Assembly: GCF_013410955.1 (NCBI RefSeq)
Contig: NZ_JACCCG010000002.1
Span: 186,001 to 250,000 of the forward strand
Direction of reading: 5' to 3'
Source: Microbacterium sp. AK009
GTDB taxonomy: Bacteria; Actinomycetota; Actinomycetes; Actinomycetales; Microbacteriaceae
Length of the DNA: 64,000 bases
Below are positions 49,704 through 59,652 of the stretch, piece by piece; the stretch's first letter is position 1, and each line of letters starts with the position of its first letter. The notes under the pieces are model-generated. The model made no database searches and was not told the DNA's origin. It worked only from the letters and a program-made list of their open reading frames with translations. A program made the translations under genes and the position numbers.

Positions 49704-50502
49704 GGGCGGCGCGGTCCATCACCGCGCGGGCGTGCCGGAGGACCGGCTCGTCGACCATGCGCCCCTCATGGGTGAACACCCCAGGGTGATCCTCGGCGGC
49801 GGCGAGGAGTCCCCGGGCCCACGCGATCGTCGCCTCGTCGGGCCGGTACGCCCGCCGGATCACGGCGACCTGCGAGGGATGGATGCAGGCGGTGGCGGCG
49901 AACCCCGAGGCCGCCGCGTCCGCGGCCTCGCGCGCGAGCCCCTTCACGTCCGAGATGTCGAGGTGCACCGCGTCGACCGCCGCCTTGCCCTGGGCGCCCG
50001 CCGCCAGCAGCACGCGCGCCCGCGCGTACCGGGCGATGTCGCGGTAACGCCCGTTGGGCTTGCGGCTGGATGTGCCGCCGAGGCTCGCCACGAGGTCTTC
50101 CGCGCCCCACATCAGGCCCACCACCTGGTCGTGGGCGGCGAGCTTGTCCGCGGCGGCCACCCCGCGGGCCGTCTCGCACAGGGCGACGATCGAGAACCGC
50201 CGATCGATCGCACGCAGCGTCTTGGCGCTCTCCGCCTTGGCGACCATCACGGTGCGGAAGTCGGTCTGCGACAGGGTCGCCATGTCGGCGGTGAACGCCT
50301 CGGTGCCCACCGGATTCACCCGGACGATGACCCGGGACGGGTCGAGGTCGGCGTCGATCAGGGCGCCGCGCGCGGCGGTCTTGCGATCGGGGCCGACGGC
50401 ATCCTCCAGGTCGAGGATGACCGCGTCGGCGCGTTCGAGCGCCTTGGCGAACCGTTCGGGGCGGTCGGCCGGGCAGAAGAGGAGGGCCGGAGTGGGCAGC
50501 AT
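49693..50502 (-). CDS. citE: HpcH/HpaI aldolase, CitE-like beta-hydroxyacyl-CoA lyase
   Basis: This 269-residue TIM barrel has LLFCPADRPERFAKALERAD, VILDLEDAVGPDRK, VIVRVNPVG (substrate-phosphate Arg) and MWGAEDLVASLGG (metal-binding Glu/Asp). It is the last gene of the operon carboxylase beta/alpha-dehydrogenase-maoC-citE. The same order in M. tuberculosis (Rv2502c to Rv2498c) ends with a CitE-like enzyme shown to cleave HMG-CoA and citramalyl-CoA. A leucine-pathway lyase is therefore the best inference here. ATG 50502 lies five bases beyond the maoC stop. Confidence 0.85.
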   Translation of the reverse strand: MLPTPALLFCPADRPERFAKALERADAVILDLEDAVGPDRKTAARGALIDADLDPSRVIVRVNPVGTEAFTADMATLSQTDFRTVMVAKAESAKTLRAIDRRFSIVALCETARGVAAADKLAAHDQVVGLMWGAEDLVASLGGTSSRKPNGRYRDIARYARARVLLAAGAQGKAAVDAVHLDISDVKGLAREAADAAASGFAATACIHPSQVAVIRRAYRPDEATIAWARGLLAAAEDHPGVFTHEGRMVDEPVLRHARAVMDRAALTG

Positions 50503-50507
50503 CCCTC

Positions 50508-51050
50508 TCACACCTCCTCTGAAGATTCGGGGGCGTCGGGGGCGCCCGCGCGTGCAGCCTCCCGGCACCACATCAGGGCGACCCGGGTGGCGGAGGCGAC
50601 CACCACGCCGTCTTGATTGCGCCCCGTGTGGCGCATGGTGACGATCCCCTGACCCGGGCGGGATGCCGAGCGACGTGCGCCGAGGATCTCGGTCTCGGTG
50701 TAGAGCGTGTCACCGTGGCGGAGCGGGGCGGGGAAGGTGATGTCGGTCATCGCGAGCTGCGCCACGAGGGTTCCCAGCGTCAGCTGCGACACCGATGCCC
50801 CGACCATCGTCGCGAGCGTCCACATCGAGTTGACCAGCCGCTCGCCGAAGGGGCTGCCGGCGGCCCACTCCGCGTCCAGATGGAGCGGCTGGGAGTTCAT
50901 CGTCAGCGCGGAGAACAGCACGTTGTCGGTCTCCGTCGCCGTCCGCCCGGGGCGGTGCAGGTAGCGGGCGCCGACCTCGATCTCGTCGAAGTAGAGTCCG
51001 CGCTGGATGACGCCGGGGGGAACGGAGTGGTCGTTCACGATGTCACTCAC
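50508..51050 (-). CDS. MaoC family dehydratase
   Basis: This 180-residue hot-dog-fold protein contains NVLFSALTMNSQPLHLDAEWA, which resembles the hydratase motif with an Asn/His pair, and ends with a Cys-containing VALMWCREAAR. It should hydrate an enoyl-CoA, here probably 3-methylglutaconyl-CoA given its neighbours. It is one base downstream of the acyl-CoA dehydrogenase stop and is translated from GTG 51050. Confidence 0.87.
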   Translation of the reverse strand: MSDIVNDHSVPPGVIQRGLYFDEIEVGARYLHRPGRTATETDNVLFSALTMNSQPLHLDAEWAAGSPFGERLVNSMWTLATMVGASVSQLTLGTLVAQLAMTDITFPAPLRHGDTLYTETEILGARRSASRPGQGIVTMRHTGRNQDGVVVASATRVALMWCREAARAGAPDAPESSEEV

Positions 51051-51051
51051 G

Positions 51052-52218
51052 CTACCCGCCGAGCCCCAGCGCCCGCGAGATGACCAGCAGCTGCACCTCG
51101 GTGGTCCCCTCGCCGACCTCGAGGATCTTGGAGTCGCGATAGTGGCGGGCCACCGGGTACTCGTTCATGAACCCGTTGCCGCCGAAGATCTGGGTGGCCT
51201 CGCGGGCGTTGTCCATCGCCGCATCGCTCGCCGTGATCTTCGCAATGGCGGCCGCGGTCTTGAAGGGCTTCCCGGCGTCGCGCAGGCGGGCGGCGTGCAG
51301 CCACGCCAGACGCGCGTTGTGCACCCGCGCCTGCATCCGCGCGAGCATGAACTGGATCCCCTGCCGGCTCGCCAGCGGCGCGGCGAAGACGGTGCGCGAT
51401 CGGGCGTAGTCCACCGCGGCCTCCAGGCAGCCCTCGGCCGCACCGGTCGACAGCGCGGCGATGGCGATGCGTCCCTCATCGAGGATGTGGAGGAAGTTCG
51501 CGAAACCCCGCCCTTCCTCGCCGAGAAGGTGGGAGGTGGGGACGCGCGCGTCGACGAAGGTGAGCGGGTGGGTGTCCGACGCGCGCCACCCCACCTTGTC
51601 GTACCCGGGCTCGACGGTGAATCCCGGAGTGCCGTTGGGGACGATGATCGTCGAGATCTGCTTGCGTCCGCCGTCCTCACCGGTTACGGCGGTGACCGTG
51701 ACGAAGCGGGTGATGTCGGTGCCGGAGTTGGTGATGAACTGCTTCGAGCCGTTGATCACCCACTCCTCGCCGTCTCGGCGGGCGGTGGTGCGGGTGGCTC
51801 CGGCATCCGAGCCCGCCTCGGGTTCGGTCAGTCCGAATCCGGCGAGCGCACGCCCGGCGAGGAGATCGGGCAGGTACTCGGCACGCTGCGCGTCGGTGCC
51901 GAAGCGGTGGATCGGCATCGCTCCGAGACTCACCCCCGCCTCCAGCGTGATGGCGATCGACTGGTCGACGCGGGCGAGCGCCTCGATCGCCAGACACAGC
52001 GCGACGTAGTCTCCACCCTGCCCGCCGACATCCTCGGGGAAGGGCAGGCCGAACAGCCCCATCTCCCCCATCTGCGACACCACGTCCAGCGGCAGCGTGT
52101 GGGTGCGGTCGGCTTCGTACGAGACGGGCGCGACGACGTCGTCGGCGAACTGGCGCACCAGCTGCGCCAGCTCGAGCTCGGTCTCCTCCAGTGCGTAGTC
52201 ACTCAGCGGAATGGTCAT
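51052..52218 (-). CDS. Acyl-CoA dehydrogenase, probably isovaleryl/branched-chain type
   Basis: This 388-residue flavoprotein has the FAD/substrate motifs FGLTEPEAGSDAG and WVINGSKQFITNSGTD, with a C-terminal helical domain ending GGNGFMNEYPVARHYRDSK and ILEVGEGTTEVQ. The Glu in GEGTTE occupies the classic catalytic-base position of medium/short-chain enzymes; isovaleryl-CoA dehydrogenases usually lack it there. In this operon it should oxidise isovaleryl-CoA or another branched acyl-CoA. It overlaps the carboxylase alpha gene by 20 bases. Confidence 0.92.
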   Translation of the reverse strand: MTIPLSDYALEETELELAQLVRQFADDVVAPVSYEADRTHTLPLDVVSQMGEMGLFGLPFPEDVGGQGGDYVALCLAIEALARVDQSIAITLEAGVSLGAMPIHRFGTDAQRAEYLPDLLAGRALAGFGLTEPEAGSDAGATRTTARRDGEEWVINGSKQFITNSGTDITRFVTVTAVTGEDGGRKQISTIIVPNGTPGFTVEPGYDKVGWRASDTHPLTFVDARVPTSHLLGEEGRGFANFLHILDEGRIAIAALSTGAAEGCLEAAVDYARSRTVFAAPLASRQGIQFMLARMQARVHNARLAWLHAARLRDAGKPFKTAAAIAKITASDAAMDNAREATQIFGGNGFMNEYPVARHYRDSKILEVGEGTTEVQLLVISRALGLGG

Positions 52219-54172
52219 CCTGGTCCTCCTCGACCTCCGCGACGATCTGGTCGCGGTTCACTTGGTCGCCGATCGCGACGTGGATCCGGACCGCGCCGTC
52301 GTGGGGCGCGATCACGATGTGCTCCATCTTCATGGCTTCGATGCTGACGAGTCGGTCGCCCGAGGCGACCCTCGCGCCGTCCGAGGCGTGCACGGCGACG
52401 ACCGCCCCCGGCATCGGCGCGCGCACCTGCGGGGCAGAAGCCGAGACCGGCCGCGACTGCGCGGCAAGGCGACGCGTCATCGCCTCGCGCCGATCGATCG
52501 GCATCAGCCGGTGCGTGACGCCGTCCCGCCACGTCCACACCGCCCCGTCGTCCGCGCGGGCGACGACCACCTCCGGCGCCGGAACTGTATCCGACCGCTG
52601 CGCGGACACGACGCCGATGCCGTCGACGACGAAAGACACGGTCTCGGAAACCGGCGCTCGCCCGCCGCGCCATCCGCGCAGACTCCGCCACACCGGCCCC
52701 GCCCCGTGCCGGGAATGCGCCCCGGGGGCACCGTCACTCGCCGTCTCGACGACCGCTGCCGCTGCCGCGAGCTCGACGTCGTCCGGGGCAGAGGGTTCGA
52801 GCTCCGGCATCCGGTCGATGATGCCGGTGTCGAGCTCGCCCGCCCGCACGTCCTCCCGGGAGAGCAGGGCCCGAAGGAATCCCACGTTCGTCTCGACACC
52901 GGCGATGACGGTCGCCGCCAGTGCCTCATCCAGAGCCTTCAGCGCCGCCGCCCGGTCGGCGGCATGGGCGATCACCTTGGCGATCATCGGATCGTAATCG
53001 GCGGTCACGACCGACCCGGCCTCGATGGCCGCGTCGGTGCGGATCCCGGGAGCGGGCCGCCATGCCAGGATCTCCCCCACCGACGGCACGAATCCCCGCT
53101 CCGGGCTCTCGGCGTAGACCCGCGCTTCGATCGCGTGACCCCGCATCCGCACCTCGTCCTGAGCGACGGACAGGGGAAGGCCGGCGGCGATGCGCAGCTG
53201 CTCGGCGACGAGGTCGATGCCGGTGACCTCCTCGGTGACGGGGTGCTCGACCTGCAGGCGGGTGTTCATCTCGATGAAGAAGAACTCCTCGGGCCGCGAC
53301 GCGGCGACGAGGAACTCCACCGTTCCCGCGCCACGGTAGTCGACGCTCGCCGCGGCGGCACAGGCCGCCCGCCCGAGGCGCTCGCGCGTCGTCGGGTCGA
53401 TCGCCGGAGAGGGCGCCTCCTCGATGACCTTCTGGTGACGGCGCTGCAGGGTGCACTCGCGCTCCCCCAGGTGCACCACGTGGCCGTGATCGTCGGCGAG
53501 CACCTGCACCTCGATGTGTCGCGGGCGCTCCACGAGCCGCTCGAGGAGCAGCGTGTCGTCGCCGAACGCGGCGCGCGCCACGCGTCGGGCGCTCTCCACC
53601 GCCGCGGAGAGGTCTCCGGCGGCGCGGACGATCTGCATGCCCTTGCCGCCCCCGCCCGCGGAGGGCTTGACCAGCAGCGGAAAGCCCGTCTCCTGCGCGG
53701 ATCGGGCGATCTCGGCGTCATCCATCCCTGCGGCCGAGAAGCCGGGAACGGTCGGAACGCCGAAGCCGGCGACGTGCTCCTTGGCGCGGATCTTGTCGCC
53801 CATGACCTCCAGGGCCCTCTCACCCGGGCCGATGAAGACGATGCCCGCCGCGGCGCACGCCCGCGCAAAGGCGACGTTCTCGGAGAGGAAGCCGTAGCCC
53901 GGGTGGATCGCCTCCGCACCCGAGCGTCGTGCGGCGTCGATGACGGCGTCGACGTCGAGGTAGGACGCCGATGCCGCGGCCGGGCCGATCCGCACCGCGA
54001 CATCGGCTTCCCGAACGTGCGGTGCGTCGGCATCGGCGTCGCTGTAGACCGCGACGGCGCGGATTCCGAGGACGCGGAGAGTGCGGATGACGCGGCGGGC
54101 GATCTCGCCGCGGTTGGCCACGAGGACGGTGCGGAAGATCGGCGCGGGGTGGTCGGTCGTCACGGGGATCAC
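52199..54172 (-). CDS. accA1: Acyl-CoA carboxylase alpha subunit (biotin carboxylase and biotin carrier)
   Basis: This 657-residue protein contains a biotin carboxylase domain (about residues 10-455) with [18 protein letters not shown], the ATP-grasp loop [28 protein letters not shown] and [18 protein letters not shown] linker follows, and then a C-terminal biotinyl domain with the lysine in SIEAMKMEH. With the beta subunit it carboxylates an acyl-CoA, here most likely 3-methylcrotonyl-CoA in leucine catabolism. GTG 54172 overlaps the beta gene stop by four bases. A second GTG at 54163 is possible. Confidence 0.92.
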   Translation of the reverse strand: MIPVTTDHPAPIFRTVLVANRGEIARRVIRTLRVLGIRAVAVYSDADADAPHVREADVAVRIGPAAASASYLDVDAVIDAARRSGAEAIHPGYGFLSENVAFARACAAAGIVFIGPGERALEVMGDKIRAKEHVAGFGVPTVPGFSAAGMDDAEIARSAQETGFPLLVKPSAGGGGKGMQIVRAAGDLSAAVESARRVARAAFGDDTLLLERLVERPRHIEVQVLADDHGHVVHLGERECTLQRRHQKVIEEAPSPAIDPTTRERLGRAACAAAASVDYRGAGTVEFLVAASRPEEFFFIEMNTRLQVEHPVTEEVTGIDLVAEQLRIAAGLPLSVAQDEVRMRGHAIEARVYAESPERGFVPSVGEILAWRPAPGIRTDAAIEAGSVVTADYDPMIAKVIAHAADRAAALKALDEALAATVIAGVETNVGFLRALLSREDVRAGELDTGIIDRMPELEPSAPDDVELAAAAAVVETASDGAPGAHSRHGAGPVWRSLRGWRGGRAPVSETVSFVVDGIGVVSAQRSDTVPAPEVVVARADDGAVWTWRDGVTHRLMPIDRREAMTRRLAAQSRPVSASAPQVRAPMPGAVVAVHASDGARVASGDRLVSIEAMKMEHIVIAPHDGAVRIHVAIGDQVNRDQIVAEVEEDQDDHSAE

Positions 54173-55773
54173 ATCCTGAAGACGCCGAACTGCGGCGCGG
54201 GCAGCGGCGTGCGACTGACGACGTCGAGCGCGAGGCCCAGCACGTCGCGTGTGTCCGCCGGATCGATGACGCCGTCGTCCCACAGCCGGGCGGTGGCGTA
54301 GTAGGGGCTGCCCTGGTCGTCGTAGCGCGCGCGGATCGGTGCTTCGAACGCGTCCTGGTCGTGTCGGGACCACTCCTGGCCGCGCCCTTCGATCTGGTCG
54401 CGCTTGACGGTGCCGAGGACGGCGGCGGCCTGCGGCCCGCCCATGACGGAGATCCGGCTCGCCGGCCAGCTCCACAGGAAACGAGGCGAATAGGCGCGAC
54501 CGCACATGGAGTAGTTCCCCGCGCCGAAGGATCCGCCGATGATGACCGTGAGCTTGGGCACGCGCGTGGTCGCCACGGCGGTCACCATCTTCGCGCCGTC
54601 CTTCGCGATACCGCCGGCCTCGGCCTCGCGCCCCACCATGAACCCGGTGATGTTCTGCAGGAACAGCAGCGGCGTCTCGCGCTGGTCGCACAGCTCGATG
54701 AAGTGCGCGCCCTTCTGCGCCGACTCGGCGAAGAGGACGCCGTTGTTGGCGACGATGCCGACCGGATGGCCGTGGATCCGCGCGAATCCGGTGACGAGGG
54801 TGTCGCCGTACTCGCGCTTGAACTCGTGGAAGTCACTGCCGTCGACCAGTCGCGCGATGACCTCGCGGACGTCGTAGGGCTGGTTCACGTCCACGGGGAC
54901 GACCCCGTAGAGCTCGGCGGGGTCGGCTGCCGGGGGCACCGCGGCCCCGACGTTCCACACGGGAACCGCCTCGGCGGGGAGCGTGGAGACGATGTCGCGG
55001 ACGATCTCCAGGGCGTGCTCGTCGTCATCGGCGAGGTGGTCGACGACACCCGAACGCCGGGCATGCAGCTCCCCGCCGCCGAGCTCTTCCGGGGTGACGA
55101 TCTCGCCGATCGCGGCTTTCACCAGAGGCGGTCCGCCGAGGAAGATCGTGCCCTGCCCGCGGACGATGACGGTCTCGTCGCTCATCGCCGGCACATAGGC
55201 CCCGCCGGCGGTGCACGAGCCCAGCACCGCTGCGATCTGCGGGATCCCCGCGGCCGAGAGACGGGCCTGATGGAAGAAGATGCGTCCGAAGTGGTCGCGG
55301 TCGGGGAAGACCTCGTCCTGCATCGGCAGGAAGGCGCCGCCCGAATCGACCAGGTAGATGCAGGGGAGGCGATTCTCCAGGGCGATCTCCTGGGCACGCA
55401 GGTGCTTCTTCACCGTGAGCGGGAAGTAGGTGCCGCCCTTCACCGTCGCGTCGTTGCAGACGACCATGACGTGCCGTCCATGGACCAGCCCGATCCCGGC
55501 GACCACTCCCGCCGCCGGAGCCTCCCCGTCGTACAGGCCGTCGGCGGCCAGCGGGGCGATCTCGAGGAAGGGGCTGCCCGGGTCCAGAAGCCGGTCGACG
55601 CGGTCGCGAGGCAGGAGCTTCCCCCGGGCGACATGACGCTCGCGCGAGGCGGGAGGCCCACCGAGGGCGGCCGTGGCCAATCGGCGACGAAGGTCGTCGG
55701 CGAGGTCCCGCTGGGCCGCTTCGGCACGGCGGAAGTCATCGTCTCGACGCACGGTCGTGGTGAGCCTGGCCAT
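54169..55773 (-). CDS. accD1: Acyl-CoA carboxylase beta subunit (carboxyltransferase), 3-methylcrotonyl-CoA type
   Basis: This 534-residue carboxyltransferase has the two crotonase-like halves of the MCC/PCC family: [19 protein letters not shown] and [18 protein letters not shown] in the N-half, and [22 protein letters not shown] and [16 protein letters not shown] in the C-half. The FLPMQ and NYSMCGRAY segments fit methylcrotonyl-CoA carboxylases better than propionyl-CoA enzymes. The ATG is preceded by GGAGATGAC. It is the first gene of the leucine operon, divergent from its likely TetR regulator. Confidence 0.9.
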   Translation of the reverse strand: MARLTTTVRRDDDFRRAEAAQRDLADDLRRRLATAALGGPPASRERHVARGKLLPRDRVDRLLDPGSPFLEIAPLAADGLYDGEAPAAGVVAGIGLVHGRHVMVVCNDATVKGGTYFPLTVKKHLRAQEIALENRLPCIYLVDSGGAFLPMQDEVFPDRDHFGRIFFHQARLSAAGIPQIAAVLGSCTAGGAYVPAMSDETVIVRGQGTIFLGGPPLVKAAIGEIVTPEELGGGELHARRSGVVDHLADDDEHALEIVRDIVSTLPAEAVPVWNVGAAVPPAADPAELYGVVPVDVNQPYDVREVIARLVDGSDFHEFKREYGDTLVTGFARIHGHPVGIVANNGVLFAESAQKGAHFIELCDQRETPLLFLQNITGFMVGREAEAGGIAKDGAKMVTAVATTRVPKLTVIIGGSFGAGNYSMCGRAYSPRFLWSWPASRISVMGGPQAAAVLGTVKRDQIEGRGQEWSRHDQDAFEAPIRARYDDQGSPYYATARLWDDGVIDPADTRDVLGLALDVVSRTPLPAPQFGVFRM

Positions 55774-55831
55774 GTCATCTCCGTCGACGTCACGATCCGG
55801 TCACGCCCGTTGTCGCGGCGCGCCCGGGACG

Positions 55832-55874
55832 GTTAGTGTGCGTTAACCGAGCTTTCACGTTAGCGGGGATTAAC
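55832..55874. promoter_or_regulatory. Tandem 16-bp operator boxes between the carboxylase operon and the tetR gene
   Basis: Two copies of the same pattern, GTTAGTGTGCGTTAAC (55832-55847) and GTTAGCGGGGATTAAC (55859-55874), are spaced 27 bases start to start. Each is a partial inverted repeat (GTTA...TAAC). The second ends four bases before the tetR ATG, so binding would block tetR translation initiation signals and the promoter. Confidence 0.65.
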
Positions 55875-55878
55875 TGAA

Positions 55879-56472
55879 ATGGCAAGCACCACGGGTCGTG
55901 ACCGCGCCAAGGCCGACCGCCACTCCGCTCTCCTCGCCGAGGCGGCACGCCTGTTCGCCGAGAGGGGGTTCACCGGCGTCAGCCTCGAAGACCTCGGTTC
56001 GGCGGTCGGTGTGAGCGGCCCGGCGATCTACCGGCACTTCGCCAACAAGCAGGCGCTGCTCGCAGCGATCCTCATCGGCGTGAGCGAGCAGCTGCGCGAC
56101 GGCGGACGCGCGGTGATCGAGCGGACGGATGACGCCGGCGCGCGCCTCACGCAGCTGGTCGCCTTCCACGTCGACTTCGCCTTGACCGATGCGGACGTCA
56201 TCCGCGTCCAGGACCGCGACCTGGCCAATCTCGGCGTCGAGGATCGGCGGACCGTCCGCCGTCTGCAGCGCGAATACGTGGAGACGTGGGTCGGTGTCCT
56301 GGCCGCGGTCCATCCGGAGCGCAGCGAGCAGGACCTGCGGGTGAGGGCGTATGCCTGCTTCGGACTCATCAACTCCACACCCCACAGCATCCGCACGGGT
56401 CAGGGCGCCCCCGACCAGGGGCTCGTCCGCGCGATCCTGACCGACATGGCCCGAGCCGCACTGGCCGTCTGA
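55879..56472 (+). CDS. TetR/AcrR family transcriptional regulator, probable leucine operon repressor
   Basis: This 197-residue protein has an N-terminal HTH (about residues 15-62: LFAERGFTGVSLEDLGSAVGVSGPAIYRHFANK) and a ligand-binding helical domain. It is divergent from the carboxylase-dehydrogenase operon, with 105 bases between, and both sides are covered by the tandem GTTA/TAAC boxes. It most likely represses that operon and itself, released by a branched acyl-CoA. The ATG at 55879 lies downstream of GGGGA. Confidence 0.88.
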   Translation: MASTTGRDRAKADRHSALLAEAARLFAERGFTGVSLEDLGSAVGVSGPAIYRHFANKQALLAAILIGVSEQLRDGGRAVIERTDDAGARLTQLVAFHVDFALTDADVIRVQDRDLANLGVEDRRTVRRLQREYVETWVGVLAAVHPERSEQDLRVRAYACFGLINSTPHSIRTGQGAPDQGLVRAILTDMARAALAV

Positions 56473-56491
56473 GCGGTATCCTCGCCCCAGG

Positions 56492-58237
56492 ATGCGCGAG
56501 AACCCCGAAGAAGAGACCTCCACCTCCCGCCGCGACTTCCTCAAGGTCGGCGGCCTGGCGGCGGCAGGCTTCGCCCTGGGCGGCGCCACCGGCGCCGCCG
56601 GTGGCGCCATGGTCGGTCATGCCGCCGGCGTGCGAGAGGGTGCGCAGGAGCTCCCCGCGCTGGCAGCGCGCTCGGAACCCGGCTTCGATCACATCGTGGT
56701 GTTCATGGGCGAGAACCGATCCTTCGACAACGTCCTCGGATGGCTCTACACCCCCGACACCCTGCCCGAGCGATCGCGGTTCGACGGACTGGCATTCGGC
56801 GACTACGCCAACCTCTCGCCGCAGGGCGACCGCGTCGCCGCTCACGTGTACTCCGGAGCGACCGACGTCGTCATGGGCCTCCCCAACCCGGATCCCGGGG
56901 AGGAGTTCCCTCACGTCAACACCCAGCTGTTCGGCCGCGTCGACCCGCCGGGCAATGCCACGGCGCAGGTGGGACAGATGAGCCCTCCGTTCAACGCTCC
57001 CGCTCCCGGGACCGCACCGACGATGGAGGGCTTCCTCCAGGACTACTGGAACAACTTCACCCGACTTCGCCGCGGTACCCAGCCGTCGCTCGAGGAGGCG
57101 TCGCAGATCATGGGCGGCTTCTCGCCCGAGCAGCTCCCGGTCCTGTCGACCCTCGCCCGTGAGTTCGCAGTGTTCGACGCCTGGTTCGCGGGCGTGCCGT
57201 CTCAGACCTACTGCAATCGCTCGTTCTTCCACGCCTCGACCTCCCACGGCTTCGTGACGAACAAGCACGGCGGCGGATACGAGAAGTGGCTGAATGCGCC
57301 TCCCACGCCGACGATCTTCAACCGGCTCGAGGACGCGGGGCTGTCGTGGAAGGTGTACTTCGATGAGATGCAGCTGGTCTCTCTGACCGGTGTGCTTCAC
57401 GCGCCGGTGCTGGAGAAGTTCTGGCGGACGGAGCATTTCGCCTTCATGCCCGAGTTCTACCGGGATGTCGAGAACGGCACTCTCCCCGCCTACGCGTTCA
57501 TCGAACCGCGCCTGACATACAACCACAACGACTTCCATCCGCCGTTCGGCGTCTACCGCTCAAGCGAGGTGGACGGCCGTCTGGTCATCGACTCGGCGGT
57601 ATCCGACGTGCGCGCCGGCGAGAAGCTGGTCGCGAGCATTTACAACGCGATCCGCACGAGCGCCAGCGCCACCGGTTCGAATGCGCTGAACACCCTGCTT
57701 CTCATCACCTTCGACGAGCACGGCGGCACCTACGACCATGTGGCACCGCCGAAGGCCGTGCCCCCGGTCGAGAACGCCGAGCCCGGCGAGATGGGTTTCG
57801 CCTTCGACAGGCTGGGAGGTCGCGTACCCGCCATCGCAGTGTCGGCGTATACCCGGGCGGGCACCGTCATCAACGACGAGATGCACCACGGCTCGGTGAT
57901 CGCGACCCTCGCCCGTCGCCACGGTCTCCAGCCGCTGAACCGCCGGGACGCGGGGGCGAACACCCTCTTCTCGGTGCTCAACCTCGGCCGGCCCCGGCAT
58001 CCCGCCACCTGGCCGACGGTCCACCCCATGTACCTCCCGCCGAATCCCCAGGCCGAGGAGCCGATCGATGTGACGTCGTCGCCGCACCGCGACAAGCCGC
58101 TGAGTCCGCCCGGGCGCGGTCTGCTCGGCCTTCTCCAGGCGCGGTACGGCGAAGGATCGCGGGAGGAGCCGCAGACGTACGCGGAGGCCTACGACTATCT
58201 GCGCCGACGCGGGAAGGGCTTGTTCACGCAGGCGTGA
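56492..58237 (+). CDS. Tat-exported phosphoesterase, phospholipase C / acid phosphatase family
   Basis: This 581-residue protein has a twin-arginine signal (SRRDFLKVGGLAAAGFALGG, residues 12-31) and the PF04185-type signature HIVVFMGENRSFDNVLGWL. PSQTYCNRSFFHAST and LLITFDEHGGTYDHVAPP, with metal-binding Asp/His, come further on. It hydrolyses a phosphate ester, probably of a phospholipid, outside the cell. It lies 19 bases after tetR and may be co-transcribed; a TATCCT 9 bases before the ATG suggests an alternative leaderless promoter. It sits between the leucine and the branched-chain ketoacid operons without an obvious pathway link. Confidence 0.87.
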   Translation: MRENPEEETSTSRRDFLKVGGLAAAGFALGGATGAAGGAMVGHAAGVREGAQELPALAARSEPGFDHIVVFMGENRSFDNVLGWLYTPDTLPERSRFDGLAFGDYANLSPQGDRVAAHVYSGATDVVMGLPNPDPGEEFPHVNTQLFGRVDPPGNATAQVGQMSPPFNAPAPGTAPTMEGFLQDYWNNFTRLRRGTQPSLEEASQIMGGFSPEQLPVLSTLAREFAVFDAWFAGVPSQTYCNRSFFHASTSHGFVTNKHGGGYEKWLNAPPTPTIFNRLEDAGLSWKVYFDEMQLVSLTGVLHAPVLEKFWRTEHFAFMPEFYRDVENGTLPAYAFIEPRLTYNHNDFHPPFGVYRSSEVDGRLVIDSAVSDVRAGEKLVASIYNAIRTSASATGSNALNTLLLITFDEHGGTYDHVAPPKAVPPVENAEPGEMGFAFDRLGGRVPAIAVSAYTRAGTVINDEMHHGSVIATLARRHGLQPLNRRDAGANTLFSVLNLGRPRHPATWPTVHPMYLPPNPQAEEPIDVTSSPHRDKPLSPPGRGLLGLLQARYGEGSREEPQTYAEAYDYLRRRGKGLFTQA

Positions 58238-58254
58238 CGGTTCCACCGCGGCGC

Positions 58255-59652
58255 TCAGGCCAGGAGCATCGCCCGCCCGGGTTCGCGCAGCACCGCCCCC
58301 ACGTCCGCGAGGAAACGCGACCCCTGCTCGCCGTCGACGAGACGGTGGTCGAAGGAGAGGGCGAGGGTCACCACGTCGCGAAGCGCGATCTGACCGCGAT
58401 GCTCCCAGGGTTGGCGGCGCACCGCGCCGAGGGCGAGGATTCCCGCTTCGCCGGGATTGAGGATCGGTGTCCCCGCGTCCACGCCGAAGACGCCCACGTT
58501 GGTGATGGAGAAGGTTCCACCGCGCATCGCCTCGGGCGAGGTCTTGCCCGCACGAGCCGTGGTCGCGAGGTCGCGGATGGCGTCGGCGAGAGCGGGGAGG
58601 GTCATCCGGTCGGCATCCCGGATGTTCGGCACGACGAGGCCGCGCTCGGTCGCGGCCGCGATCCCGAGGTGCACGCCGTGATACTGCACGATCTCGCCGC
58701 TCTCGCCGTCCCACCTCGAATTCAGGGTCGGGTGGCGGCGCAGCGCCAGGCAGACGGCCTTGGCCGCCACGGCGAGGACGCCGATGCGGTGGTCGGCGAG
58801 CGAACGGTCCTCGCGCAAGGATGCGACGAGCTCGGTCGTCTCGGTGACATCGACGGTGAGGAAGACGGTGACGTGCGGCGCGGTGAAGGCGCTGCGCACC
58901 ATCGCCTCCGCGGTGTGCTTGCGGACGCCCCGGATCGGGATCCGGGTCTCGCTCGTGTGCGCTGCATCCCGTGCAGGGGAGGATTTCACCGGCTCGGCGA
59001 CGCGGGTCGTCGTCTCGGCGTAGGTGCGGACGTCGTCGCGGGTGATGAGACCGCCCTGGCCGGTCCCCTCGACGAGTGCGATGTCGACACCGAGGTCTTT
59101 GGCGAGCTTGCGGACGGGCGGGGTGGATCGCGGCCGTTCCTGCAGCTGCTCGACGGTCTCCACGAGACGGATGTCGTCGTGCGGTGCCACGGAGAGGAGG
59201 GCGGTGTCCGCCGCCGGAGACGGAGATGCCGACGCCGCGATCCGCGGTCGACGGCGCGGACGGTTCCCGCTGCGGGGTGCCGCGCCGTAGCCGACGAGAT
59301 TCGGCCCGGCGGCGTCGTCGGCCGGCGCGTCGGTGGCGACGGCGTCACCCGCGCCAGGCTCGTCGCCTGCCGTCGACGATGCGTGCGGGGCCGCGGGGCT
59401 CCCGGGCTCTCCGGCCCCGACGTCGAAGGAGATCAGCGGCGCGCCGACCTCCACCACGTCGCCCGCGGCGGCGTGCAGCACCTGCACGACCCCGGCGTGC
59501 GGCGAGGGCAGCTCCACGACGGCCTTGGCCGTCTCGACCTCGGCGATGGTCTGGTTCAGCGTGACGCGGTCGCCCTCGGCGACGAGCCACTGCACGAGCT
59601 CGGCCTCGGGCAGTCCCTCGCCGAGATCGGGGAGGCGGAACTCCTGGATCAC
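58255..59652 (-). CDS. bkdC: Branched-chain 2-oxoacid dehydrogenase E2 component (dihydrolipoamide acyltransferase)
   Basis: This 465-residue protein has an N-terminal lipoyl domain (FRLPDLGEGLPEAELVQW, lipoyl Lys in VETAKAVVEL). A Pro/Ala-rich linker, a peripheral-subunit-binding domain (TPPVRKLAKDLGVDIALVEG) and the acyltransferase domain ending SFDHRLVDGEQGSRF (catalytic His) follow. It transfers the branched acyl group from E1 to CoA. GTG 59652 overlaps the E1beta stop by four bases. E3 (lipoamide dehydrogenase) is not in the window. Confidence 0.9.
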   Translation of the reverse strand: MIQEFRLPDLGEGLPEAELVQWLVAEGDRVTLNQTIAEVETAKAVVELPSPHAGVVQVLHAAAGDVVEVGAPLISFDVGAGEPGSPAAPHASSTAGDEPGAGDAVATDAPADDAAGPNLVGYGAAPRSGNRPRRRPRIAASASPSPAADTALLSVAPHDDIRLVETVEQLQERPRSTPPVRKLAKDLGVDIALVEGTGQGGLITRDDVRTYAETTTRVAEPVKSSPARDAAHTSETRIPIRGVRKHTAEAMVRSAFTAPHVTVFLTVDVTETTELVASLREDRSLADHRIGVLAVAAKAVCLALRRHPTLNSRWDGESGEIVQYHGVHLGIAAATERGLVVPNIRDADRMTLPALADAIRDLATTARAGKTSPEAMRGGTFSITNVGVFGVDAGTPILNPGEAGILALGAVRRQPWEHRGQIALRDVVTLALSFDHRLVDGEQGSRFLADVGAVLREPGRAMLLA

